A stretch of DNA of 57,846 bases from F23-D06 sp045116675 (GCA_045116675.1 JBGUMF010000037.1:1-57846); one strand, 5' to 3'. Positions 34,293-43,272 are shown, counted from the stretch's first letter. Numbers and translations: made by a program. Notes: generated by a model from the sequence alone, not told the origin.

Positions 34293-35036
34293 ATGTTGAA
34301 AAACAAGAAAATATGTGTGGTTTTGCCTGCTTATAACGCGGAAACGACGCTGCGGCAGACATACGAGGAGATTCCCTTCGACATTGTGGACGAGGTGATC
34401 CTTGTGGATGACTGTTCGCAAGATGCTACCGTGGAAGTGGGACAAGCCCTCGGCATACGCCATATCATCCGCCATGATGTCAACAAAGGCTATGGCGGCA
34501 ACCAGAAATCATGTTACACCAAAGCCCTCGAACTCGGTGCCGATGTGGTCATCATGCTCCATCCCGACTACCAGTACACGCCGAAACTGATTGAATCGAT
34601 GTCGTATGTCATTGTCAATGAGCTGTATCCCGTGGTGCTGGGCTCACGTATTCTCGGGAAAGGTGCCTTGCGGGGCGGTATGCCGCTGTACAAGTATATC
34701 TTCAACCGCTGCCTGACGTTTATCCAGAATGTGCTGATGAACGAGAAACTCTCCGAGTACCACACGGGTTACCGCGCCTTTTCCGCAGAGGTACTGAAGA
34801 AAATTCACTTCATGGACAATTCCGACGACTTCGTCTTCGACAACCAGATGCTGGCCCAGATTTTCTATGCCGGCTACGAGATCGCCGAGATCACCTGTCC
34901 TACAAAATACTTCCCGGAGGCCTCCTCCATCAACTTCCGCCGCAGCTCGAAATACGGATGGGGCGTACTCTGGACCGCCCTGCAATACCGCCTCCAGAAA
35001 TGGCACCTCGCACACTTTAAGATTTTTGAACAATGA
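34293..35036 (+). CDS. Family 2 glycosyltransferase (polyprenyl-phosphate mannose synthase-like)
   Basis: A 247-aa GT-A-fold enzyme, close to the DPM/DPG-synthase-like group. The nucleotide-sugar site is ILVDDCSQD near residue 35, and VLPAYNAETTLRQTYEEIP opens the domain. YHTGYRAFSAEVL and FVFDNQMLAQ are typical of this group. There is no C-terminal membrane segment, so it is likely a peripheral cytoplasmic enzyme transferring a sugar to a lipid phosphate. Sugar and acceptor are not readable. It has its own promoter and precedes kamD, but a 142-nt repeat-filled gap separates them. Confidence 0.85.
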   Translation: MLKNKKICVVLPAYNAETTLRQTYEEIPFDIVDEVILVDDCSQDATVEVGQALGIRHIIRHDVNKGYGGNQKSCYTKALELGADVVIMLHPDYQYTPKLIESMSYVIVNELYPVVLGSRILGKGALRGGMPLYKYIFNRCLTFIQNVLMNEKLSEYHTGYRAFSAEVLKKIHFMDNSDDFVFDNQMLAQIFYAGYEIAEITCPTKYFPEASSINFRRSSKYGWGVLWTALQYRLQKWHLAHFKIFEQ

Positions 35037-35173
35037 CGATAAACAATGAACTTTGAACAATGACTATGAACCTTTTTATTTCCTAACTTCCTAACTTTTA
35101 TACTTTCCCACTTTAACCTTACGAACCTTACGAACATTATAAACGTTATAAACATTACAAACCCTACAAACCC
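35029..35173. repeat. Compound tandem tract: period 7, then 8, then 9 bp
   Basis: Three blocks in a row between the glycosyltransferase and kamD. About 35029-35070 has a 7-bp rhythm (ACAATGA, ACTTTGA). 35080-35111 has four 8-bp units (TTCCTAAC twice, then looser). 35115-35173 has six and a half 9-bp units (AACCTTACG twice, then AACATTATA-like). It ends 5 nt before the kamD start. Confidence 0.75.
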
Positions 35174-35178
35174 ATTAT

Positions 35179-36735
35179 ATGAGAAAAAGTAAACTCGGAT
35201 TGGATTTCGCACAGGTAGATGCGGCCAAACAATTAGCAAAGAACATTGCCAACCAGGTTCAGGAATTTGTGGATGCCTACACCACCGTCACGGTGGAGCG
35301 CACCTTGTGCCGTCTGATCGGCATCGACGGTGTGGATGAAAACGGTGTGCCCCTTCCCAATCGCGTGGTGGACGCCATTCTGGAGAAGGGCGTGCTGAAC
35401 CAGGGCGTTCTCTATTTCATCGGTAACGCCATTCTGGAAACGGGTATGGCCCCGCAGGACATTGCCGAAAAGATAGCCGCCGAGAACTGGGATATCACCA
35501 CATTGAAACTGAATACGATAGACAAGATACAGGCGGCCGTGAATCCTTTCGTGGAGGCCTGTCTGACCCGCATCAAGGGCAACGTGGCCAAGCGTAACGA
35601 GTATTTGAATACCATCGGCGAAGGCCCGAAGCCGTACCTCTACATCATCGTGGCCACCGGCAACATCTACGAGGATGTGGTGCAGGCGCAGGCCGGCGCG
35701 CGCCAGGGTGCCGACATCATCGCCGTGATCCGTACCACAGGCCAGAGCCTCCTCGACTACGTGCCCTACGGCGCGACCACCGAGGGCTTCGGCGGCACGT
35801 TTGCCACACAGGAGAACTTCCGCATCATGCGTAAGGCCCTCGATGAGGTGGGCGAAGAGGTGGGCCGCTACATCCGCCTCTGCAACTACTGCTCGGGGCT
35901 CTGCATGCCTGAAATCGCCGCCATGGGTGCCCTCGAGCGCCTCGACGTGATGCTCAACGACGCCCTCTACGGCATCCTCTTCCGCGACATCAACCCGCAG
36001 CGCACCCTCATCGACCAGTACTTCTCCCGCGTCATCAACGGCTATGCCGGCGTCATCATCAACACCGGCGAGGACAACTATCTCACCACCGCCGATGCCG
36101 TGGAGGCCGCCCATACGGTGCTCGCCTCCGACCTCATCAACGAGCAGTTAGCCCTCTTGGCTGCCCTGCCGGAAGAGCAGATGGGCCTCGGACACGCTTT
36201 CGAGATGGACCCGATGCTCGAAAACGGCTTCCTCCTCGAACTCGCACAGGCGCAGATGACCCGCGAGATATTCCCGAAGGCCACCCTCAAATACATGCCG
36301 CCCACGAAATTCATGACCGGCAACATCTTCCGCGGCCACATCCAGGACGCCCTGTTCAACATGATCGGCATCTGGACCCACCAGGGCATCCAGCTGCTCG
36401 GTATGCCCACCGAGGCTATCCACACCCCCTTCATGAGCGACCGATACCTCTCCATCGAGAATGCTCGCTACATCTTCAACGACATGCGGAGCATCGGCGA
36501 GGAGATGGAGTTCCGCGAGGGAGGCATCTGCCGCGAACGCGCCAAAACAGTGCTCAACAATGCCATCGAGTTGCTGCAGCAGATTGTGGAAGAAGGACTG
36601 TTCTCCGCATTGGAGAAGGGTATCTTCGGCGACGTGAAGCGTCCGATGAACGGCGGAAAGGGACTCGCCGGCGTGGTCACCAAGGGCGAGCATTATTTCA
36701 ACCCCTTCATTGAATTGATGAAAAACAGAAAATAG
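35179..36735 (+). CDS. kamD: Lysine 5,6-aminomutase, alpha subunit
   Basis: Large subunit of the adenosylcobalamin- and PLP-dependent mutase that moves the terminal amino group of beta-lysine or D-lysine to C5 in lysine fermentation; 518 aa, of usual length. The barrel holds YVPYGATTEGFGGTFATQENF and DINPQRTLIDQYFSR, both well conserved in KamD. PLP and cobalamin are bound at the interface with KamE, encoded 1.9 kb downstream; the two are normally adjacent. Two genes of unclear relation lie between. No promoter box is seen in the tandem tract directly upstream. Confidence 0.94.
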   Translation: MRKSKLGLDFAQVDAAKQLAKNIANQVQEFVDAYTTVTVERTLCRLIGIDGVDENGVPLPNRVVDAILEKGVLNQGVLYFIGNAILETGMAPQDIAEKIAAENWDITTLKLNTIDKIQAAVNPFVEACLTRIKGNVAKRNEYLNTIGEGPKPYLYIIVATGNIYEDVVQAQAGARQGADIIAVIRTTGQSLLDYVPYGATTEGFGGTFATQENFRIMRKALDEVGEEVGRYIRLCNYCSGLCMPEIAAMGALERLDVMLNDALYGILFRDINPQRTLIDQYFSRVINGYAGVIINTGEDNYLTTADAVEAAHTVLASDLINEQLALLAALPEEQMGLGHAFEMDPMLENGFLLELAQAQMTREIFPKATLKYMPPTKFMTGNIFRGHIQDALFNMIGIWTHQGIQLLGMPTEAIHTPFMSDRYLSIENARYIFNDMRSIGEEMEFREGGICRERAKTVLNNAIELLQQIVEEGLFSALEKGIFGDVKRPMNGGKGLAGVVTKGEHYFNPFIELMKNRK

Positions 36736-36773
36736 AACCAATCATCACGTAGTTTATAATTAAGAATTTAAAA

Positions 36774-37970
36774 ATGAAAAAGACGTTTTTGGTCATGGGT
36801 TTGCTCCTGTTGGTGAGCAGCCTGATGGCCCAGCACAAGCGCCCGACGACGGAAGCCACCGAGCCTAAGGAATCTATCGTCTATTTTTGCAGCGAGATAA
36901 CCCCGGAGAATATCCTGAGGCTTTACGAGGCTATGGGAGTGGATGTTTCCAATTATAAGAACATCGGTCTGAAGGTGCATTTCGGGGAACGCGGCAACCA
37001 GAATTTCCTCAACCCGGAGTTGCTACACCCGCTGGTGGACAAGGTGCATCCCACCTTTGTCGAAACCAATGTGTTGTATGTCAGCGACCGCCGTTTCACC
37101 AAATCCCATATCGCGCTGGCGGAAGAGCACGGCTTCACCTTCGCCCCCATCGACATTTTGGATGCGGATAACGAGATCATATATCCGGGTGACACGAATT
37201 TCCAATTCTGCAAGACGGTGCGCACCGGCGACCATTTCGAGAATTACGATTTCTACATCATCTATTCCCATTTCAAAGGACATGGATCCTCCGGTTTCGG
37301 CGGGGCCATCAAGAATGTGGGTATGGGTATGGCTTCCCCGGGCGGCAAGATGGCCATCCACGCCAACAACTACCCCAAGGTGAACACGCCCGAAAAGTGC
37401 TTCCAGTGCAACCGTTGCGCCAGCCAGTGCCCGGCCGTGGCCATCTCCGTGGATAACCATGGTCCCGTCATCGATACCACCAAGTGCATCGGTTGTGCCA
37501 AGTGCATCGCGGAGTGTCCCCTCAAACTCTTCTCGCCCGACAACAGCGGCTACGACGAGACCCGCTTCCTCGACAAGCTCGTGGAGTACACCAAGGTGCT
37601 GGCCGACCGTCGTCCGATGGTCTTCATCAACGTGATGGCCAACATCTCCACCACCTGCGACTGCTCCGCCAAGGCTCCCAAGCCCTTCATGCGCGACATC
37701 GGCGCGGTGGCTTCCACCGACATTGTAGCCATCGACCAGGCCTGCCAGGATCTGACTTCCAAAGCCTACGGCTGCGAACATGTGTTTGAGAAAGTAAACC
37801 ACGTCAGCGGCATGGAACAGTTGCATTATGCCGAGAAACTGGGCATGGGCAGCACCAAATACGTCCTCATCGATGTGGCCACCGGCCAACGCATCACCCT
37901 GGATGAGGCGGTGAAACAAACTGAAAAGAAAGAAGAAGAGAAACAAAAAGAGAAACAAGAACAGAAATAA
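36774..37970 (+). CDS. DUF362 iron-sulfur protein with signal peptide
   Basis: A 398-aa DUF362 protein with two [4Fe-4S] ferredoxin motifs, Cys209/212/215/219 and Cys238/241/244/248. The N-terminus looks like a cleavable Sec signal (MKKTFLVMGLLLLVSSLMAQ), so the clusters would be periplasmic or need another export route. DUF362 relatives are usually described as cytoplasmic. The DUF362 core spans both sides of the ferredoxin insert (VGMGMASPGGKMAIH before it). The C-terminus ends in a Lys/Glu repeat tail (EKKEEEKQKEKQEQK). It lies 38 nt after kamD, in its transcript. The role is unknown; electron transfer linked to lysine fermentation is a guess. Confidence 0.8.
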   Translation: MKKTFLVMGLLLLVSSLMAQHKRPTTEATEPKESIVYFCSEITPENILRLYEAMGVDVSNYKNIGLKVHFGERGNQNFLNPELLHPLVDKVHPTFVETNVLYVSDRRFTKSHIALAEEHGFTFAPIDILDADNEIIYPGDTNFQFCKTVRTGDHFENYDFYIIYSHFKGHGSSGFGGAIKNVGMGMASPGGKMAIHANNYPKVNTPEKCFQCNRCASQCPAVAISVDNHGPVIDTTKCIGCAKCIAECPLKLFSPDNSGYDETRFLDKLVEYTKVLADRRPMVFINVMANISTTCDCSAKAPKPFMRDIGAVASTDIVAIDQACQDLTSKAYGCEHVFEKVNHVSGMEQLHYAEKLGMGSTKYVLIDVATGQRITLDEAVKQTEKKEEEKQKEKQEQK

Positions 37971-37982
37971 CATCAATTGATT

Positions 37983-38528
37983 ATGGATAAAGACAATCTC
38001 CCGGTAGGAACCCGTGTCGCCCACGAGAAATATGGCGAAGGCATCATCAGCATGAACGGTGCGTTGACGTACAAGGTCATCTTTGTGCGGGGCGGCGAGG
38101 TGGAATTCTCGAAGATGAGCGTGCAGTTAGAAGTCGTTGAGCCCGTGGAAACGGCCGATGACAACCAGCCCAAACTCAATCTCAAGGAGTTTGAGCGAGT
38201 GCTCACCCATCTGCTCACCAAATACAACGGCATCGAGCACAAGGTGGAACTCGGCAAGAAGTGGCAGGGCGGAACCATGACGCTCCAGCCCGCCAACAAG
38301 GAGCTCAAGCCCAAGGACATGCCCATCGAGACCTTCTTCCACAAGATCGTGATGATGCGCGACCGTCTGCGCGTGCTCGAGCAGAATATCAACAGCAGCA
38401 GCTCGCTGTCCGACGAGGAGAAAGTTAACCTGCAGCAGTACATCTCCCGCATCTACGGCAGCATGACCTCCTTCAACGTGCTCTTCGAGAACAAGGAGGA
38501 CTATTTCGTGGGTACGGCGAATGCGTAA
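37983..38528 (+). CDS. Unknown protein with Tudor-like N-terminal domain
   Basis: I do not recognise a named family; 181 aa, soluble, no signal. Residues about 7-45 (LPVGTRVAHEKYGEGIIS) resemble the small SH3/Tudor-like fold found at the C-terminus of UvrD/PcrA helicases. The rest is helical, with a Ser-rich turn (NINSSSSLSDEEKVN) near residue 145. The start is ATG 37983; a TTG two codons earlier is less likely. The gene follows the DUF362 gene after 12 nt and precedes kamE by 94 nt, a gap that holds a -7 box. Its place between the two mutase subunits hints at a link, which is inference. Confidence 0.65.
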   Translation: MDKDNLPVGTRVAHEKYGEGIISMNGALTYKVIFVRGGEVEFSKMSVQLEVVEPVETADDNQPKLNLKEFERVLTHLLTKYNGIEHKVELGKKWQGGTMTLQPANKELKPKDMPIETFFHKIVMMRDRLRVLEQNINSSSSLSDEEKVNLQQYISRIYGSMTSFNVLFENKEDYFVGTANA

Positions 38529-38563
38529 GGCGTCATTTTTCCTCAATACATAAGAATATTTCG

Positions 38564-38571
38564 TATTTTTG
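38564..38571 (+). promoter_or_regulatory. -7 promoter box of kamE
   Basis: TATTTTTG, 51 nt before the kamE ATG. It gives kamE a start independent of kamD. No clear -33 element. Confidence 0.55.
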
Positions 38572-38622
38572 CAGTTTTAAAATAAAAGATATAAAACAAT
38601 CATCTCCTAAAACAACAAAGAA

Positions 38623-39411
38623 ATGAGTGGCGGTTTGTATTCGATGGATCAAAAGGATTTTGATCAGACTTTAGATTTAACCCGGGTGAAGCCATACGGC
38701 GACACAATGAACGACGGCAAGACGCAACTGAGCTTCACGCTACCCGTACCCTGCGGCGACGAGGCGGTGGAGGCAGCCAAACAGCTGCTGAAAAAGATGG
38801 GCTTTGACAACCCACAAGTGGTTTACTATAAAGAACTCACCAACGGTTTCACCTTCGTGAACTGCTATGGTTCCACCACCCACACGGTGGATTACACCAC
38901 CATCCATGTGCCCAAGGTGGAGTCCACGGTATGGTCCATGCAGGAAACCGACCAGTTCATCCGCGAGCATATCGGGCGCAAGATTGTGGTGGTGGGTGCC
39001 AGCACCGGCACCGACGCACACACGGTGGGCATTGACGCCATCATGAACATGAAGGGCTACGCCGGCCACTATGGCATTGAGCGTTACGACATGTTCGACG
39101 CCCTGAACATGGGCAGCCAAGTGCCCAACGAGGAGTTCATCGCCAAGGCTGTCGAGATGCACGCCGACGCCCTGCTGGTGTCGCAGACCGTGACGCAGAA
39201 GGATGTACACATCAAGAACATGACCGAGCTCATCGAAATGCTGGAGGCCGAAGGCCTGCGCGACAAGCTAATCGTCTGCGCCGGCGGCCCGCGCATCACG
39301 CACGAGCTGGCCCAGGAACTCGGCTTCGACGCCGGCTTCGGCATGAACACCTACGCCGATGACGTGGCCTCCTATCTGGCCCAGGAAATGGACCGCAGGC
39401 TCCATGCCTAA
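38623..39411 (+). CDS. kamE: Lysine 5,6-aminomutase, beta subunit
   Basis: Small, cobalamin-binding subunit of lysine 5,6-aminomutase, 262 aa. The B12-binding signature is DAHTVG at 131-136 with His133 as the lower ligand of cobalt. The PLP lysine is Lys144 in MNMKGYAGH. Both residue numbers coincide with those described for the Clostridium sticklandii enzyme. The C-terminal Rossmann half has LLVSQTVTQKD and IVCAGGPRITHEL. The N-terminal part carries the dimerisation strand. Own promoter at 38564-38571. The gene makes the pathway cobalamin-dependent, which links it to the B12 riboswitch 7 kb upstream. Confidence 0.95.
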   Translation: MSGGLYSMDQKDFDQTLDLTRVKPYGDTMNDGKTQLSFTLPVPCGDEAVEAAKQLLKKMGFDNPQVVYYKELTNGFTFVNCYGSTTHTVDYTTIHVPKVESTVWSMQETDQFIREHIGRKIVVVGASTGTDAHTVGIDAIMNMKGYAGHYGIERYDMFDALNMGSQVPNEEFIAKAVEMHADALLVSQTVTQKDVHIKNMTELIEMLEAEGLRDKLIVCAGGPRITHELAQELGFDAGFGMNTYADDVASYLAQEMDRRLHA

Positions 39412-39518
39412 AACCACCCTCTACACAAGGCGGAAATGACAATTCCGGACCTGCCGGATGTGCCTTTTTCCACCCTGAAAACGGTGTCCCGAAATGCGTG
39501 TTTTTTGTTGGAAAAACG

Positions 39519-39549
39519 TTGCGGGCTACCGTTTTTTTTTGTATCTTTG
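39519..39549 (+). promoter_or_regulatory. Promoter of gyrB
   Basis: TTG at 39519-39521 and TATCTTTG at 39542-39549 with 20 bp between: a full consensus match. The leader is about 27 nt. Confidence 0.75.
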
Positions 39550-39582
39550 CTCGTTTTATAGAATTAATAAAAGTGATTGAAA

Positions 39583-41562
39583 ATGAGTGAGATAGAAAAC
39601 ACTATTCCTACGGAAGAAACCTATAGCGCCAGTAATATTCAGGTTCTGGAAGGCCTGGAAGCCGTCCGGAAACGTCCCGCCATGTACATCGGTGATGTCA
39701 GCGACCGCGGATTGCACCATTTGGTGAACGAGGTGGTGGACAACTCCATCGATGAGGCCCTGGCTGGCTACTGCAACAATATCGAAGTCACCATCCTGGA
39801 AGACAACTCCATCTGCGTCCTGGACAACGGGCGCGGCATCCCCACCGACATGCACGAGAAGGAGCATCGCTCCGCCTTGGAGGTCGTGATGACCGTGCTC
39901 CACGCGGGCGGCAAGTTCAACAAGGACTCCTACAAGGTGTCCGGCGGTCTGCACGGCGTGGGTGTCTCCTGCGTGAACGCCCTGTCCAAGCACATGGTCG
40001 CCGAGGTGTTCCGCGAAGGCAAGCATTTCATGCAGGAGTATGCCTACGGCAAGCCCCTGTACCCGGTGAAAGTGGTGGGCGAGAGCGATTACCGCGGCAC
40101 CAAGATCACCTTCACCCCCGACGAGACGATCTTCTACGTGACGACTTACGACTTTGAACGCCTCTCCGACCGTCTCAAAGAGCTGGCCTACCTCAACAAG
40201 GGTATCCACCTCTCCATCGAGGATTTGCGCAAGACCAACGACAAGGGCGAACACCCGAAGCACGAGTTCTATTCCGAAAACGGTCTGCGCGACTTCATCA
40301 TGTATCTGGATGAAGGGCGCACCAAGATCACGTCCAAGCCCATCTACATCGAGGGCGAACGCCAGGGCGTGCCGGTGGAGGTGGCCATGCAGTACAACGA
40401 CTCCTTCACCGAGAACATCCATTCTTACGTCAACAACATCAACACCATAGAGGGTGGTACCCACCTTACGGGTTTCCGCTCCGCCCTGACGCGCACGCTG
40501 AAAAAGTATGCCGACGACAACAACATGCTGGACAAGCTCAGCAAGGGTAAGGAGCGCGTGGAGATCTCCGGCGACGACTTCCGCGAAGGTCTCACGGCCA
40601 TCATCTCCGTGAAGGTGGCGGAACCGCAATTCGAGGGACAAACAAAGACCAAGCTGGGCAACAGCGAGGTGGCCGGCATCGTGAACCAGATGGTGGGCGA
40701 GATGCTGACCAACTATCTGGAAGAGAACCCGAAAGATGCGAAGGAAATTGTGGATAAAGTGGTGCTTGCCGCGCAGGCGCGCCACGCCGCACGAAAGGCC
40801 CGCGAGATGGTGCAGCGCAAGACCGCCTTCGGCGGCTCCGGCCTGCCCGGCAAGCTCTCCGACTGCTCCTCCAAGGACGCCTCCAAGTGCGAGCTCTTCC
40901 TCGTGGAGGGTGACTCCGCAGGCGGCACGGCCAAGCAGGGCCGCGATGCGCACTACCAGGCCATCCTGCCGTTGCGAGGCAAGATCCTCAACGTGGAGAA
41001 GGCCATGCAGCACCGCATCTTCGAAAGCGAGGAAATCAAGAACATCTACACCGCACTGGGCGTTACCATCGGCACGGAAGAGGACAGCAAAGCCCTCAAC
41101 ATCTCCAAGTTGCGTTACCACAAGGTGATCATCATGACCGATGCCGATGTGGACGGCAGCCATATCGCCGCCCTGATCCTGACCTTCTTCTTCCGCTACA
41201 TGCGCGAACTCATCGAGCAGGGCCATGTTTATATCGCCACGCCGCCGCTCTATTTGATCAAGAAGGGCAAATACCAGAAGTACGCCTGGACGGAAGAGGA
41301 GCGCACACGCTTCACCGCCGAGGCCGCCGGCGACAAGGAGGAGGCCAAGGTACACGTACAACGCTACAAAGGTCTTGGTGAGATGAACGAGGAGCAGCTC
41401 TGGAGCACCACCATGGATCCGCAGTTCCGCACCCTCCGCCAGGTAACCATCGAAAATGCCCTCGAAGCCGACCACGTCTTCTCCATGCTGATGGGCGATG
41501 AGGTGCCGCCACGTCGTGAATTTATTGAACAAAATGCCACTTATGCAAACATCGATGCCTAA
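39583..41562 (+). CDS. gyrB: DNA gyrase subunit B
   Basis: ATPase subunit of gyrase, 659 aa. GHKL ATPase motifs: NEVVDNSIDEALAG, DNGRGIPTD, and GGLHGVGVSCVNAL. The TOPRIM domain has LVEGDSAGGTAKQGRD and DADVDGSHI. The C-terminus YKGLGEMNEEQLWSTTMDP is diagnostic. The ATG at 39583 is preferred over a TTG two codons upstream. The stop overlaps the following ABC ATPase gene by 8 nt. No gyrA, dnaA or dnaN lies near, so this is not an origin region of the usual type. Confidence 0.98.
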   Translation: MSEIENTIPTEETYSASNIQVLEGLEAVRKRPAMYIGDVSDRGLHHLVNEVVDNSIDEALAGYCNNIEVTILEDNSICVLDNGRGIPTDMHEKEHRSALEVVMTVLHAGGKFNKDSYKVSGGLHGVGVSCVNALSKHMVAEVFREGKHFMQEYAYGKPLYPVKVVGESDYRGTKITFTPDETIFYVTTYDFERLSDRLKELAYLNKGIHLSIEDLRKTNDKGEHPKHEFYSENGLRDFIMYLDEGRTKITSKPIYIEGERQGVPVEVAMQYNDSFTENIHSYVNNINTIEGGTHLTGFRSALTRTLKKYADDNNMLDKLSKGKERVEISGDDFREGLTAIISVKVAEPQFEGQTKTKLGNSEVAGIVNQMVGEMLTNYLEENPKDAKEIVDKVVLAAQARHAARKAREMVQRKTAFGGSGLPGKLSDCSSKDASKCELFLVEGDSAGGTAKQGRDAHYQAILPLRGKILNVEKAMQHRIFESEEIKNIYTALGVTIGTEEDSKALNISKLRYHKVIIMTDADVDGSHIAALILTFFFRYMRELIEQGHVYIATPPLYLIKKGKYQKYAWTEEERTRFTAEAAGDKEEAKVHVQRYKGLGEMNEEQLWSTTMDPQFRTLRQVTIENALEADHVFSMLMGDEVPPRREFIEQNATYANIDA

Positions 41563-42346
41563 TCCGGACCAGGAACCCGTAATCCCTGAAACCGTAGAAC
41601 AACCGCAGGCCGACACGAACGAGATGCCGGCACAGACTGACCAGCCGAAAAGCGATGGTCCTATCATCTCGGAACCCCCTACCGTGGTGTCGTTCCAGAA
41701 TGTGGACATCTACCAGAAGAAAATCCTGATTCTGCCGAAAATATCCTTTACGGTGAAACAGGGCGAGTTCGTCTATCTGATCGGCAAGACGGGCAGCGGC
41801 AAATCATCCATCCTCAAAACGCTGATTTCGGAAATCAAACCCAAAGGAGAAAAAGCCGAAATCATCGGCTTCGACCTGCTGACGATGAAGCCGAAGCGCA
41901 TACCGGAACTGCGCAAGAAGCTTGGCGTGGTGTTTCAGGACTACCAGCTGCTGAACGACAAGACGGTGATTGAGAACCTGATGTTCGTGCTGCGGGCCAC
42001 CCGTTGGAAAGACCGCAACGCCATGCTGAACCGCTGCGAGGAGGTGCTCTCCATGGTGGGCCTCTCCACGAAGGATTTCAAGCTGCCTTACCAATTGTCA
42101 GGCGGCGAGCAGCAGCGCGTGTGCATCGCCCGGGCCCTGCTCAACAACCCGGACGTGATCCTCGCCGACGAGCCTACGGGCAACCTCGACCCCATCACCG
42201 CCGAAGAGATCTTCCAGCTTTTCCATACCATCAACAAGACAGGCACCACGGTCATTATGGCCACCCACAATTTCCCGATGATCGACAAGTTTCCGACCCG
42301 CACTATCTGCGTGGAGGACGGGAAGCTGATTGATACTGTTGTCTGA
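41555..42346 (+). CDS. ftsE: FtsE-like ABC transporter ATPase
   Basis: A 263-aa ABC ATPase of the FtsE/LolD type, the partner of FtsX in control of cell-wall hydrolases at division. Walker A GKTGSGKSS, Q loop VFQDYQLL, signature LSGGEQQRV, Walker B ILADEPTGNLD, and switch His in MATHN are intact. It carries an N-terminal extension of about 45 residues rich in Pro, Glu and Gln (NPDQEPVIPETVEQPQ) before the ABC domain, absent from ordinary FtsE. The ATG at 41555 overlaps the gyrB stop; ATG 41543 is also possible. No ftsX is adjacent. Assignment as FtsE rather than another small ABC ATPase is moderately sure. Confidence 0.82.
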   Translation: MPNPDQEPVIPETVEQPQADTNEMPAQTDQPKSDGPIISEPPTVVSFQNVDIYQKKILILPKISFTVKQGEFVYLIGKTGSGKSSILKTLISEIKPKGEKAEIIGFDLLTMKPKRIPELRKKLGVVFQDYQLLNDKTVIENLMFVLRATRWKDRNAMLNRCEEVLSMVGLSTKDFKLPYQLSGGEQQRVCIARALLNNPDVILADEPTGNLDPITAEEIFQLFHTINKTGTTVIMATHNFPMIDKFPTRTICVEDGKLIDTVV

Positions 42347-43272
42347 TGCTCTCCATCCTGATTCCGGCCTATAACGTGGACTTGCGTCATCTGGTGCGCG
42401 ACCTGCTGCGCCAATGCCGCCAGCTGGGCCTTACGTTCGAGGTGCTGGTGGAGGATGATGCCTCTGACGCCGCATATCATCGCTTCTATGAGGATGTTGC
42501 CCACGAGCCGGAAGTCACGTTGATGACTAACGAGGAGAATCACGGCCGCTCCAAGGTCCGCAATCATCTGGCCGACACCGCACGCTATCCCTATCTGCTC
42601 TTCATGGATTGCGATGCGAATGTGAAGAAACCGGACTACATCTCCCACTATCTGCAGTGCATCCGCAGCCATTCGGCGGAGAGCAAACCATTCGTGGTGT
42701 CGGGCGGACTGGCCTACCGCGAACAGGTGCCGGAAGACGACCATCGTTTGCGGTGGAAATATGGCGTGCGCCGTGAGGTGCGCACCGCTGCCCGCCGCAA
42801 CATGAAACCTTACGCCGCCTTTACACCGTTTAACATGCTCACAACCAAGAATCTGTTCCAGATTTGCCGATTCGATGAGTCCATCTCCTCGTATGGTTTT
42901 GAGGACACACTCTTCGGCATCCAATTGCAATTGGCCAATATTCCGCTGGAACATATTGACAATGAGCTCTATCACGACGGCATCGATGCGAACGATGTCT
43001 TTCTGAAGAAGGTGGAAACGTCAATCAACAATCTGGTGCACCTTTACCGGAGTCACAAACTGCCGGACAGCTTCATCCAAAACAGCCGACTGATGCGAAC
43101 CTATGCCAAATGCAAACACTATCATCTGCTTGCATTGGTACACAACTTATTGAATGTCACTGAAAAACCGTTACGACATTCAGTTCTGAAGAAATCATCT
43201 CTTTTTTCGCTGGACTTGTTGAAAATAAAGTTCCTTTGTGACAGGATGAATGAAGAATCTGTTACAGACTGA
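42346..43272 (+). CDS. Family 2 glycosyltransferase
   Basis: A 308-aa GT-A glycosyltransferase. SILIPAYNVDLRHLVRDLL opens the fold, the first nucleotide-binding Asp pair is VEDDASD, and the metal-binding DxD is FMDCDAN. A second conserved patch, SYGFEDTLFGI, is common in galactosyl- and GalNAc-type GT2 enzymes. No membrane segment is visible. The start overlaps the ftsE stop by one base (TGATG), so it is coupled. The 3' end overlaps the convergent HhH gene by 11 nt. Probably envelope polysaccharide synthesis; substrate unknown. Confidence 0.83.
   Translation: MLSILIPAYNVDLRHLVRDLLRQCRQLGLTFEVLVEDDASDAAYHRFYEDVAHEPEVTLMTNEENHGRSKVRNHLADTARYPYLLFMDCDANVKKPDYISHYLQCIRSHSAESKPFVVSGGLAYREQVPEDDHRLRWKYGVRREVRTAARRNMKPYAAFTPFNMLTTKNLFQICRFDESISSYGFEDTLFGIQLQLANIPLEHIDNELYHDGIDANDVFLKKVETSINNLVHLYRSHKLPDSFIQNSRLMRTYAKCKHYHLLALVHNLLNVTEKPLRHSVLKKSSLFSLDLLKIKFLCDRMNEESVTD

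Noticed and set aside
35029..35173. CRISPR-like or microsatellite array
   Set aside because: Units of 7-9 bp are contiguous, with no spacers and no cas genes. Degeneracy is too high for an ordinary microsatellite.
39583..41562. Replication origin suggested by gyrB
   Set aside because: No dnaA, dnaN, recF or DnaA-box cluster is seen near gyrB.
39556..41709. 717-codon open frame antisense to gyrB
   Set aside because: It mirrors gyrB in a GC-rich stretch whose third positions exclude stops on the other strand. Its product is His/Val/Gly-rich with no domain.
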